From assembly GCA_026390165.1 (NCBI GenBank), contig JAPLGM010000012.1, positions 62,001 through 126,000 on the forward strand: a DNA stretch of 64,000 nucleotides, given 5' to 3'. The notes below the pieces were generated by a model. It was not told the DNA's origin. It searched no databases and worked only from the letters and a program-made list of their open reading frames with translations. The DNA is from Campylobacterales bacterium. GTDB lineage: Bacteria; Campylobacterota; Campylobacteria; Campylobacterales; Sulfurimonadaceae. Each line of letters opens with the position of its first letter. The stretch's first letter is position 1. Below, one piece after another: positions 50,872 through 58,278 of this stretch. The translations under genes were made by a program, and so were the position numbers.

Positions 50872-52971
50872 TTAACTCTCTTTAAACAAGCGTGACGTGA
50901 GTTGCTGCACGTAGTTAGGAGTCTGTTTTTTGGCGGAATTATATACTTTATTGGTGGTGATTTCAACAATCTGATGGGAATTAATGATATTCCCCTTCTC
51001 ATGTTTCACTTTGAGGTAGTGTCCATTGCTTTGAAGTTCGTATGCTAGGTCATTATCGGAGATTTGCAATTGCAAAATTTGGATGAGTTTATTAGAACTC
51101 TCTTCCCCTGAGATCGGGGTAAGCAGTTCAATACGACGCAATAAATTTCGAGGCATCCAATCGGCACTGGAGATATACGTTTGAGGATTGGAGTGTTTAA
51201 AATAAAAAATACGGGCATGTTCGAGATATTTACCGATGAGAGAGATAACACGGATATTTTCACTGATCCCCTCCACCCCTGGACGTAAACAACAAACACC
51301 ACGAATAATTAGTTGAATTTTCACCCCTGCTTGAGACGCTTTATAGAGAGAACGGATGATATCTTCATCCACGAGAGCATTCATCTTGGCGATAATAACC
51401 CCCTCTTTTCCCTTGTTTGTTTCATTGTGGATAAGGGAGAGAATCTTAGGTTTGATCTGCGTTGGAGCCATATAAAGTTCGTTTAGTTTCCCTTTTTTGC
51501 TAAAGCCTGTGAGGAAATGGAAAAATCGGGTCATATCGTAAGTGATAGCATCGTTGCTTGTCATATAGCTGATGTCGGTATAAATGGTCGCGGTAGAGGG
51601 GTTGTAGTTTCCGGTCCCTAGATGGGCATATTGTTTGAGTTTCCCCGCTACACGGCGGGTAATGAGTGCTGCTTTGGCGTGAACCTTAAACCCTGTGATA
51701 CCATAGATAACATGCGCCCCTGCATTCTCTAGCGCTTTTGCCCAGATGAGGTTGTTCTCTTCATCAAAACGGGCTTTAAGCTCCACCATTACGGTTACTT
51801 GTTTCCCCGACTCTGCCGCCGCAATAAGAGATTGAACAATCACCGATTTAGAGCCTGAACGGTAAAGGGTCATACGAATCGAGACAACATCCGGATCTTT
51901 TGCCGCAATTTGGATAAGACGGACTACCGGTTCAAAACTTTCAAACGGATGAAACAAAACGAGGTCTTGTTTATCGAGGATGGTATATAAGTTTTCGTCC
52001 GAATCCAAAGGGGGGAGATTACGCGGTTTGAAACTTGGGCTCGTGAGATGGGCGAAATCTTTGTTCCCCGCAACCTGCCACAATGCTCCGAGATTGAGAT
52101 AGGTTTGGAAACGGTAAATATCATCTTTGAAAACATTGGCATGACGGTTGAAAAAGTTCAGGAGATCATCATCAGCATGGTTACTGAGCTCAAGACGAAC
52201 AATCTCCCCTTTTTTACGAAGCTTCAACCCCTCTTCAAGGATCTCCATAAAATCATCGGCTTCTTCCTCTTCAATAGCGATATCCGCATTTCGAGTAACA
52301 CGAAAGGCGGAGAATTTGAGGAGCTCATATCCAGGGAAAAGATCTTGAATATGTTCGGCGACGATACTTCCGATAGGGATATAGATACGGTTGTCAATAT
52401 CGACAAATCGGGGGAGAACACGGGGAATACGAATAAGACCATAACGCTCCACGGATGGATCTTCTTGATCGCGGAGTTTGACAATTTGTCCAAATCCAAG
52501 ATTATTGAGATGAGGAAAAGGGTGAGTCGCATCGATGGCAATAGGGACAATCACGGGATAGATATTTTCTTTAAAATAACCATCAAGAATAAGACGTTGC
52601 GCATCGGTTACTTCATTATAGGATTTGAAAAAAATCCCTTCATGTTCAAGTTTTTGCATAATTCCTAGCAAACATCCCTCAACAACTTGTTGCTCCTCAT
52701 GTAAATAACGGCGTATTTCACGAAGTTGGTGCAAAGGGGTAAAGCGATCTGCCCCTGAGACATTCACCCCTGCACTGAAGAGTTTTTTCAATCCTGCAAC
52801 ACGAATCATATAAAATTCATCGAGGTTGGTTCCGTAAATAGCGAGAAATTTAAGTCGCTCTAAAAGAGGAAGAGATTCATCTTGTGCTTGCCCTAAAACG
52901 CGGGTATTAAATTGGAGCCATGAGAGCTCACGGTTGATATAAAGTGCTGGATCTTTGAGATTAGTATGCAT
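50872..52971 (-). CDS. ppk: polyphosphate kinase 1
   Basis: PPK1 polymerises ATP gamma-phosphate into polyphosphate. The 699-residue protein starts with the usual N domain (YINRELSWLQFNTRVLGQA). The two phospholipase-D-like catalytic domains have the autophosphorylated His in KVHAKAALITRR, YAHLGTGNYNPSTA, and the second His in LEHARIFYFKH. RMTLYRSGSKS and the ARFDEENNL segment bind ATP. The length is normal. It begins the minus-strand operon ppk, carbonic-anhydrase-like, TRIC, mtgA. Confidence 0.97.
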   Translation of the reverse strand: MHTNLKDPALYINRELSWLQFNTRVLGQAQDESLPLLERLKFLAIYGTNLDEFYMIRVAGLKKLFSAGVNVSGADRFTPLHQLREIRRYLHEEQQVVEGCLLGIMQKLEHEGIFFKSYNEVTDAQRLILDGYFKENIYPVIVPIAIDATHPFPHLNNLGFGQIVKLRDQEDPSVERYGLIRIPRVLPRFVDIDNRIYIPIGSIVAEHIQDLFPGYELLKFSAFRVTRNADIAIEEEEADDFMEILEEGLKLRKKGEIVRLELSNHADDDLLNFFNRHANVFKDDIYRFQTYLNLGALWQVAGNKDFAHLTSPSFKPRNLPPLDSDENLYTILDKQDLVLFHPFESFEPVVRLIQIAAKDPDVVSIRMTLYRSGSKSVIVQSLIAAAESGKQVTVMVELKARFDEENNLIWAKALENAGAHVIYGITGFKVHAKAALITRRVAGKLKQYAHLGTGNYNPSTATIYTDISYMTSNDAITYDMTRFFHFLTGFSKKGKLNELYMAPTQIKPKILSLIHNETNKGKEGVIIAKMNALVDEDIIRSLYKASQAGVKIQLIIRGVCCLRPGVEGISENIRVISLIGKYLEHARIFYFKHSNPQTYISSADWMPRNLLRRIELLTPISGEESSNKLIQILQLQISDNDLAYELQSNGHYLKVKHEKGNIINSHQIVEITTNKVYNSAKKQTPNYVQQLTSRLFKES

Positions 52972-53010
52972 GTTAAATACCTATTGGTTGTTATGTTACA
53001 GTGATTATAT

Positions 53011-53016
53011 TATACT
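53011..53016 (+). promoter_or_regulatory. -10 box of the TPR-NYN-Nif3 operon, in the divergent gap with ppk
   Basis: TATACT, preceded by TATAT, lies 22 bases before the ATG at 53038; AAAAGGAG (53025-53032) is the ribosome site. The 66-base divergent gap must also hold the ppk promoter, which I cannot place. Confidence 0.4.
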
Positions 53017-53037
53017 TTGATTACAAAAAGGAGTATT

Positions 53038-53634
53038 ATGAGTACATTTGCCATTATTATGCTTGCCGCAACGGCATTTTTCGCCTATCAAATCTATCAG
53101 CATGTCAATACATTGGAAGATAAAGAAGATGGTAAGGCTGAGCCTATTACCCCCATTGTAGAGTTTAAACCCTCTATGAGTGCTACGGATTTACTCGTGG
53201 AAGCGGATGAAGCTTATAGCGAAGGGGATTTGGAACGTGCATTGGATAAGTTGATGAAAGCTAATATTTTGTTTCCAAATACAGCTGAAATAGTGAATAA
53301 ACTTGCTTTTGTCAATGGAAAATTAGGGAATACGCAAAAAGCAATCGAACTCTATCAACACTCACTTGAGTTGGATGGGAATGATGATTTGACCCACAAT
53401 GCTATCGCTTCGATGTACAAAACCGAGGGGTCACTTCTCCTCGCCAAAGAACATTATGAAAAAGCACTTCAGATTGATGATGAGTATGCCGTGACCTATT
53501 ATAATTATGGGAATCTATTGGTGGAGCTTGGTAAGCATGAGGAAGCGAAAACGATGTATGACCGTGCACTAAGTTTGCAAGAGGAGTTCCCCGAAGCACG
53601 TGAGGCACTTGAAAATCTAAAGGGACGTGAATGA
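53038..53634 (+). CDS. membrane-anchored TPR protein
   Basis: The ATG at 53038 follows AAAAGGAG; the TTG at 53017 would lie in the promoter. The 198-residue protein has an N-terminal membrane helix (about 3-20). Four TPR units then run through about 55-190, with repeated patterns such as LLVEADEAYSEGDLERALDKL, AIELYQHSLELDGNDDLTHN and AKEHYEKALQIDDEYAVTYYNYG. TPR arrays are protein-binding scaffolds. The partner is unknown. It overlaps the NYN gene by ATGA. Confidence 0.88.
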   Translation: MSTFAIIMLAATAFFAYQIYQHVNTLEDKEDGKAEPITPIVEFKPSMSATDLLVEADEAYSEGDLERALDKLMKANILFPNTAEIVNKLAFVNGKLGNTQKAIELYQHSLELDGNDDLTHNAIASMYKTEGSLLLAKEHYEKALQIDDEYAVTYYNYGNLLVELGKHEEAKTMYDRALSLQEEFPEAREALENLKGRE

Positions 53635-54371
53635 ACCAAAATCAAGCCCGATTGGCAGTATTGATTGATGCAGATAATTCTCAGCCTTCCATTATCGCAG
53701 GATTACTCGATGAAATTGCGGGTCATGGAATAGCAAGTGTTAAACGAATCTACGGAGATTGGACCGATACAAAATTAAAGGGATGGAAAAACGTTTTGCT
53801 GGAACACGGACTTCATCCGATGCAGCAGTTTGCCTACACGACGGGTAAAAATGCAACCGACAGTGCGATGATTATTGATGCTATGGATTTGCTCTATACG
53901 AAAAATTTCGACGGGTTTTGCATCGTCTCCAGTGACAGCGATTTTACTCGGCTAGCGAGTCGTATCCGAGAATCGGGGGTCAAAGTATTGGGATTCGGGG
54001 AGCAGAAGACACCCAAATCGTTTATCGGAGCATGTGACAAATTTATCTATACTGAAAATCTTCGACGCACTGCTACGGCTGAAATCGTCACAACCCATAA
54101 AATAAAACACGATGACAAAGAACTGCTGGCACTCGTACGCAACGCCGTTGAGGATACGACGAATGAAGCAGGGTGGTCGTATATGGGAGCCATTGGTCAG
54201 AATCTGATCAATAAATCCCCCGAATTTGACCCGCGCAGTTATGGGTATAAAAAATTGGTTGATTTGATTGAGGGGCTAGGGGAGTTTGAGTTCAAATATT
54301 CGGATCCTCTCTCTGGCTCACAATCCATACATGTCCGCCTTAAACGAAAAAAAAGGAGCTATGAAAAATGA
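53631..54371 (+). CDS. NYN-domain (PIN-like) RNase candidate with C-terminal LOTUS/OST-HTH domain
   Basis: This 246-residue protein has a LabA/DUF88-type NYN domain (about 8-140). The acidic residues are placed as in PIN nucleases: LAVLIDADN, KNATDSAMIIDAMDLLY and IVSSDSDFTRLA. A C-terminal OST-HTH/LOTUS domain (about 160-235) follows, with LLALVRNAVEDTTNEAGWSYMGAIG and DPRSYGYKKLVDLIEGL. The NYN-LOTUS architecture suggests RNA cleavage guided by RNA binding; LOTUS domains have been reported to bind G-rich or structured RNA. The role in bacteria is not established. Confidence 0.88.
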   Translation: MNQNQARLAVLIDADNSQPSIIAGLLDEIAGHGIASVKRIYGDWTDTKLKGWKNVLLEHGLHPMQQFAYTTGKNATDSAMIIDAMDLLYTKNFDGFCIVSSDSDFTRLASRIRESGVKVLGFGEQKTPKSFIGACDKFIYTENLRRTATAEIVTTHKIKHDDKELLALVRNAVEDTTNEAGWSYMGAIGQNLINKSPEFDPRSYGYKKLVDLIEGLGEFEFKYSDPLSGSQSIHVRLKRKKRSYEK

Positions 54372-55090
54372 CCGTACGCGATATCTATACTTTTTTGGAT
54401 GAACTTTCCCCCTTTGCCCTTCAAGAAAAGTGGGATAATTCAGGTCTTCTTGTGGGAGATTTTACCCAAGAAATCTCTACCGTGGTCCTTTCGATTGATG
54501 TGGACGAGGCACTGCTTGAATCCATCCCTGATAATACTCTCCTCATCACCCACCACCCTATTATTTTTGGGGGATTGAAGCAGTTGCAGTTCAATCAGTA
54601 CCCAGCCAAGTTGCTTGCCGTTATGATTCGCAAAAATATTTCTAATATCGCGATGCACACGAATTTCGATCAAACCCACCTTAATGACTATGTAGCTACA
54701 AAAATTTTAGGGTATGAAATCGTGGCAAAAGAGGGATTTGTTGCCTACTTTGGAGTAGATGAATCGTTTGACGTGTTTGCGCAAAAAATCAAAAATGCTT
54801 TTGGATTGCAACATATTAGAGCGGTACAGTCTCATGATCATATTTTTACCTGCGCATTAGTAACAGGTTCAGGGGCATCCCTTATTAAAAATATTAAAGC
54901 CGATTGTTTTTTAACAGGCGATATCAAATATCACGATGCAATGGAGGCAAAAGCGATCGGATTGTCCATGTTAGACATCGGTCATTACGAGAGTGAGTGC
55001 TATTTTGGAGAGATATTAGCAGAACACTTGGAAAAATTAGGTTTGAGTGTTATAATTTCACCATCAACAAACCCCTTCACTTACCATTGA
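54368..55090 (+). CDS. Nif3-like dinuclear metal-centre protein
   Basis: This 240-residue protein has the Nif3/YbgI motifs: LQEKWDNSGLLVG, LLITHHPIIFGGLKQL with the metal-binding His pair, and IAMHTNFDQ. The C-terminal GDIKYHDAMEAKAIGLSMLDIGHYESE supplies further ligands. The fold is common, but the reaction is uncertain in bacteria (annotated by some as GTP cyclohydrolase I type 2). It overlaps the NYN gene by ATGA. Confidence 0.9.
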   Translation: MTVRDIYTFLDELSPFALQEKWDNSGLLVGDFTQEISTVVLSIDVDEALLESIPDNTLLITHHPIIFGGLKQLQFNQYPAKLLAVMIRKNISNIAMHTNFDQTHLNDYVATKILGYEIVAKEGFVAYFGVDESFDVFAQKIKNAFGLQHIRAVQSHDHIFTCALVTGSGASLIKNIKADCFLTGDIKYHDAMEAKAIGLSMLDIGHYESECYFGEILAEHLEKLGLSVIISPSTNPFTYH

Positions 55091-55117
55091 GATGAAGCAC
55101 CCCCTAAAAGGCAACTT

Positions 55118-55843
55118 ATGAACAAACATCTAAAACAGCTAATTGACTTATCGTTGATTGACAAAGAGATCGATGCGTTCGAACCGCAAATCGACGAAGC
55201 GAACCTTCAATATGATGCGCTTTTGGCAGCCAAAAACTCTATCGTGAGCGAGATTTCAACTCTCTCTGGTGAGATCAAAGATGAGCAAGTAAAAAAGCAA
55301 AAAAACGAGCTTCACCTTGCAGAGTTATCCGATAAATTGGAAAGTAACACTAAAAAAAGTGGTGAAATTAAAACTGAACGTGAAATGAAATCACTTCAAT
55401 TAGAAGAAGAAATTGCAAAAGAGCAAGTAAACTTTGCCAATGAAGAGATTGCCCGTTTGGAAAAACTCATCGAGCACAAGAAAGCAAAAACTTCTGATTT
55501 GGAAGACAAAGCAGCTGAAATTGAAGGTAAGCTTGTCGGTGTCAAAGCAGATGTAGATGTCAAATTAGCAAAAATTGATGAAGACCGTAAAGTTATTTTT
55601 GGTAAAAAAGAGATTCTTGTCGGCGAAATGAACCAAAAAGGGCTCTCGTTCTACCAAAAAATTCGTCGTTGGGCGAAAAATACAACAGCTGTACCTGTTC
55701 GTAACCAAGCATGTATGGGATGTTATATGGCAATTAGTGACAAAGTCTACTCTGATATTATCAAAGGGGAAGAGATCGTAACGTGCCCTCATTGCGGACG
55801 TTTACTCTATCTCGAACCTTCCGATGAATCAATGGGTGCATAA
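55118..55843 (+). CDS. coiled-coil protein with C4-type zinc ribbon
   Basis: This 241-residue protein is a long alpha-helical hairpin (about 5-165, Lys/Glu-rich) followed by a zinc ribbon with ACMGC (about 200) and VTCPHCGRLLYLE (about 225). It belongs to the family seen in Helicobacter (HP0958/FlgZ) and Chlamydia CT398. In Helicobacter, HP0958 binds RpoN (sigma-54) and FlgZ/flaA mRNA and is needed for flagella. The C. jejuni counterpart also affects motility. I therefore infer a flagellar regulatory role. Confidence 0.85.
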   Translation: MNKHLKQLIDLSLIDKEIDAFEPQIDEANLQYDALLAAKNSIVSEISTLSGEIKDEQVKKQKNELHLAELSDKLESNTKKSGEIKTEREMKSLQLEEEIAKEQVNFANEEIARLEKLIEHKKAKTSDLEDKAAEIEGKLVGVKADVDVKLAKIDEDRKVIFGKKEILVGEMNQKGLSFYQKIRRWAKNTTAVPVRNQACMGCYMAISDKVYSDIIKGEEIVTCPHCGRLLYLEPSDESMGA

Positions 55844-55852
55844 CACTTTTTT

Positions 55853-57004
55853 GTGAGAGCGTTTGACTTTTTTTACACTCTTCTCGCCACCACTCTTTTT
55901 GTGGTGGCACTCCCTTTCATCCTCTTTCTATCGTTCAAAAAGAAGTATCGACACTCGATACCTGCACGCTTTTTTTTAAAAAACAACCCCCCGTTTGAGT
56001 CTCATGATATTTGGTTCCATGTCTGTTCCCTCGGCGAAGCCAAAGCAATTGCCCCGATAGTAGAACGCTTAAAAGGGCTTAAAATCGTCATCAGTGTCAT
56101 TACCCATACGGGATATGAATCAGCGTTCCATTATGGTATGCAGGTACGCTATCTCCCGTTTGAACCGTGGTTATGGTTTTGGATACGTGCCCCCAAAACG
56201 GTGGTTATTTTAGAAGCAGAGTTCTGGTACCTTTTATTTAGCATTGCTACTTTGCGCGGTGCGCGGGTGATTGCCCTTAACGCCCGCATCAGTGATCGAA
56301 GCTTCCCTAAATATTACAAGATGAGATGGTTTTATGCGAAGTTGTTTGATAAGTGTGAGCGCATTTTATGCCAAAGCAATGAGGATATGGCACGTTTTAT
56401 TGCATTAGGAGCTCATAACGTCGAAGTGGTCGGAAATATCAAACTGGCGCAAAAGATTGAAGTAACAAAAGCGTATCCAAAACCTGATGGAATGACGATT
56501 GTTGCAGGAAGTACCCATGAGGGTGAAGAGGAGGGGATACTACGAGGTTTTATGGAGTATCGTACCCATAATTCACACGCAAAACTTCTCATCGTCCCTC
56601 GTCATCCCGAACGCTTTACCAAAGTAGCGGAACTCATTGCACGTACTGCCCCAAGCTATAGCTTTTCACGTTGGAGCCAGACTCAAACTATGGATGCAGA
56701 TATTACCCTCATTGATGCCATGGGAGAGCTCAACAATCTCTACGCCATCAGTGACGTGGCAATTTTAGGGGGTGCATTTTCCCCTATCGGAGGGCACAAT
56801 CCTCTGGAACCGGCACATTTTGGGTGTAAAATCATCACGGGAGAGCACTTCTTTCTACAGCGGGAACTTTTTAAATATGTTTCTCATGTACAGTTTGTAG
56901 AGCTTGATGGAATTGCTGAAGCCTTGCATATTGCCGAAACATTACCCCCATCGCAGGTGAATGCCACGATTGATTTGGATAGGGTGATGGAGTGTTTACA
57001 CTAA
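55853..57004 (+). CDS. waaA: 3-deoxy-D-manno-octulosonic acid (Kdo) transferase
   Basis: WaaA (KdtA) adds Kdo to lipid A precursor at the cytoplasmic face of the inner membrane. The 383-residue protein starts at a GTG (55853) with a membrane-anchoring helix (about 8-30). HDIWFHVCSLGEAKAIAPIV, EAEFWYLL with the acceptor Glu, GSTHEGEEE, RHPERF and GGAFSPIGGHNPLEPAHFG are the GT-B and Kdo-transferase motifs. It is a little shorter than E. coli WaaA (425). Confidence 0.95.
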   Translation: MRAFDFFYTLLATTLFVVALPFILFLSFKKKYRHSIPARFFLKNNPPFESHDIWFHVCSLGEAKAIAPIVERLKGLKIVISVITHTGYESAFHYGMQVRYLPFEPWLWFWIRAPKTVVILEAEFWYLLFSIATLRGARVIALNARISDRSFPKYYKMRWFYAKLFDKCERILCQSNEDMARFIALGAHNVEVVGNIKLAQKIEVTKAYPKPDGMTIVAGSTHEGEEEGILRGFMEYRTHNSHAKLLIVPRHPERFTKVAELIARTAPSYSFSRWSQTQTMDADITLIDAMGELNNLYAISDVAILGGAFSPIGGHNPLEPAHFGCKIITGEHFFLQRELFKYVSHVQFVELDGIAEALHIAETLPPSQVNATIDLDRVMECLH

Positions 57005-57025
57005 ACTAGTGATACAATTTCTAAA

Positions 57026-57031
57026 TATAAT
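57026..57031 (+). promoter_or_regulatory. -10 box (TATAAT) for the orphan antitoxin-like gene
   Basis: TATAAT lies 26 bases before the ATG at 57057, with GAGGAGA (57046-57052) as the ribosome site. A second box, TACAAT, is at 57013-57018. Confidence 0.4.
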
Positions 57032-57056
57032 GATTGAATTAAAATGAGGAGAAAAT

Positions 57057-57275
57057 ATGTTGGCGTACCACCTTGAAATTAATGATGAATCTATACTCGA
57101 TAAAGTAAAAGCTTTTTTCCAAACATTACCATCAAATGCTGTAACACTTACTGTAGAGAAAGAAAGGTTTCATCGTGAACTTGAAAATCAATTGAAGCGA
57201 GAAATTGATGCTCCAACCGTTGCAAGCCATCAGGATGTAGTAGCTCATATAAAATCGAAGTATGCTTTTAACTAG
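57057..57275 (+). CDS. small antitoxin-like protein without a visible toxin partner
   Basis: This 72-residue protein has an N-terminal strand-helix segment (LAYHLEINDESILDKVKAFFQTLP) and a charged C-terminal tail ending HQDVVAHIKSKYAFN. In size and pattern it resembles RelB/ParD-type or PhdYeFM-like antitoxins, but I cannot assign a subfamily. A good promoter and ribosome site precede it. No toxin gene follows; the next bases are a repeat and then antisense XRE DNA. Confidence 0.55.
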   Translation: MLAYHLEINDESILDKVKAFFQTLPSNAVTLTVEKERFHRELENQLKREIDAPTVASHQDVVAHIKSKYAFN

Positions 57276-57308
57276 TATTTAGTATCAAAAAATGTTTGCG
57301 TAGCCTTC

Positions 57309-57338
57309 TCGTCATTCCCGCGAAGGTGGGAATCCAGC
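57309..57338. repeat. dRS3-like repeat (ATTCCC-N8-GGGAAT)
   Basis: ATTCCC (57314-57319) and GGGAAT (57328-57333) are inverted arms around eight bases, in the context CGTCATTCCC...GGGAATCCAG. The 20-base pattern equals the dRS3 repeat described in Neisseria. It contains the XRE gene's stop codon and final codons. Confidence 0.6.
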
Positions 57339-57536
57339 TTCTATCTCTTCCCAATCCTTAATAAAATCACACAAATCAATTTCTAATATTTTGGCAATTT
57401 TGTATAAATGTTCAAGATTGAAATGTTTTTTGTTGTGGTAGAGTTCAGCGACGGAAATAAGCCCGACCGATTTAAGTCCAATGGAAAGGGCTAAATCGAG
57501 CTGCGTCATCCCTTTTTCTTTTCTCAGGCGCATCAC
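57312..57536 (-). CDS. small XRE-family HTH regulator with repeat-encoded C-terminus
   Basis: This 74-residue protein is almost entirely an XRE/Cro-type helix-turn-helix: MRLRKEKGMTQLDLALSIGL, then a five-helix pattern ending LEHLYKIAKILEIDLCDFIKDW. The last residues (EAGFPPSRE) and the stop codon come from the dRS3-like repeat, so the original C-terminus has been replaced. The insertion SVGLISVAELYHN is typical of HTH antitoxins of HipB/HigA-like type. Its function may be retained, because the DNA-binding fold is complete. Confidence 0.75.
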   Translation of the reverse strand: MMRLRKEKGMTQLDLALSIGLKSVGLISVAELYHNKKHFNLEHLYKIAKILEIDLCDFIKDWEEIEAGFPPSRE

Positions 57537-57555
57537 AGTTCTATTTGTTGCTACA

Positions 57556-57777
57556 GTAGATGCGGATCAATATATTAATGGGTATACAAAGAGTAATGGA
57601 ACGTATGTTGAGGGATATAATAGAAGTAGTCCGAATAGTACAAAAGTTGATAACTATTCTTCAAAAGGTAATAGTAATCCCTATACTGGTGAAAGAGGCT
57701 ATAACGATCCATATAAAAATAGTAATAGTCAAAACTCAAATTTTGGCTCAACTAGTAATAAAAAATACGGCTATTAG
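57556..57777 (+). pseudogene. 3' fragment of a secreted GYT-repeat protein gene
   Basis: The open frame (which begins upstream at 57481, antisense to the XRE start) encodes from about 57556 a Tyr/Asn/Ser-rich tail. It has INGYTKSNGTYVEGY, RSSPNSTKVDNYSSKGNSN and PYTGERGYNDPY, and ends KKYGY. This matches the C-terminal module (GYxRxxGTYVxGYxRxxPNSTxxDNYSxxGNxNPYTG) common at the end of small secreted proteins in proteobacteria. The expected N-terminal signal peptide and domain are missing, and no ribosome site fits. I read it as a truncated remnant. Confidence 0.55.
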
Positions 57778-57795
57778 GGTGATTCTCTTTGCGTC

Positions 57796-57821
57796 AGCAG
57801 TTCCCGCTTTCGTGGGAATGC
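57796..57821. repeat. second dRS3-like repeat, opposite orientation
   Basis: On the minus strand this reads ATTCCC, eight bases, GGGAA, with GTCAGC flanking where the first copy has CGTC. TTCCC is at 57801-57805 and GGGAA at 57814-57818. With the copy at 57309-57338 it brackets the XRE gene and the secreted-protein fragment. Confidence 0.5.
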
Positions 57822-57830
57822 TTAAAAAAC

Positions 57831-57926
57831 TTAATGTCGAATATGTTTTCTTCCAGCGTCAATACCACTGTATAAAAGAACAGCAAAGAAAAAGCATACA
57901 GCCCCTAAAAAGAAATATTCTATCAT
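57831..57926 (-). CDS. 31-residue single-helix membrane protein
   Basis: On the minus strand an ATG at 57926 opens a 31-codon frame that ends at 57831. It encodes one hydrophobic helix (FFLGAVCFFFAVLLYSGID) and a basic tail (AGRKHIRH). It begins one base after the stop of the preceding small membrane gene. Pairs of this kind, a gene of about 70 residues plus one of about 30-40, recur in proteobacterial genomes. Function is unknown. Confidence 0.45.
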   Translation of the reverse strand: MIEYFFLGAVCFFFAVLLYSGIDAGRKHIRH

Positions 57927-57927
57927 T

Positions 57928-58149
57928 TTAAAGTTCCTCCGTTTCATCAATTTTTGCAATAATTTTACGATGTGAAAAGAAAATGGCAATACTTAGTCCC
58001 ATAAGAATAGTGATTGCTAAATAGCTACGTATATCATTGGCTAGATGTTCACTAATCTATGAAATAATAGAGACAGCAATAACAATAAAAACTCCTAGCC
58101 AAACTTTTAAGTAATTAAGCTCTTCTTTTATTTTATCGAGCTTGCCCAT
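57928..58149 (-). pseudogene. small two-helix membrane protein gene with an internal stop codon
   Basis: On the minus strand the frame from the ATG at 58149 reads MGKLDKIKEELNYLKVWLG, then a hydrophobic helix, a TAG at 58059-58057, and continues without another stop through a second helix (YLAITILMGLSIAIFF) to KIIAKIDETEEL and a TAA at 57930-57928. Intact homologues have the same N-terminus, with a Trp near this position. One TGG-to-TAG change therefore explains the interruption. It could be a recent pseudogene, a sequencing error or a readthrough site. Confidence 0.6.
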
Positions 58150-58230
58150 CTGTATTAGCTCCTAACATGTAAAAATAATCTAAAGTATTATAGCAAAAAA
58201 TTGATTACCTGCGTTGAAGCCCTTAGATGG

Positions 58231-58236
58231 TATAAT
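58231..58236 (+). promoter_or_regulatory. -10 box (TATAAT) for the pseudouridine synthase gene
   Basis: TATAAT lies 43 bases before the chosen ATG (58279). It sits inside the longer frame that opens at 58201, which argues for the downstream start. Confidence 0.45.
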
Positions 58237-58278
58237 TCCAAAAATAAACGGATTGAAAATCAACCTGAGGACGATAAA

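Noticed and set aside
57560-57931. A 123-residue open frame in the second patch
   Set aside because: It overlaps the better-supported secreted-protein fragment and the minus-strand small genes, and its Ile/Val-rich translation looks like an out-of-frame reading.
284-58174. A 14-base match (CCTAACATGTAAAA) at 284-297 and 58161-58174, considered as ends of one mobile element
   Set aside because: The match is short, AT-rich and not flanked by further similarity. The DNA between is ordinary chromosome.
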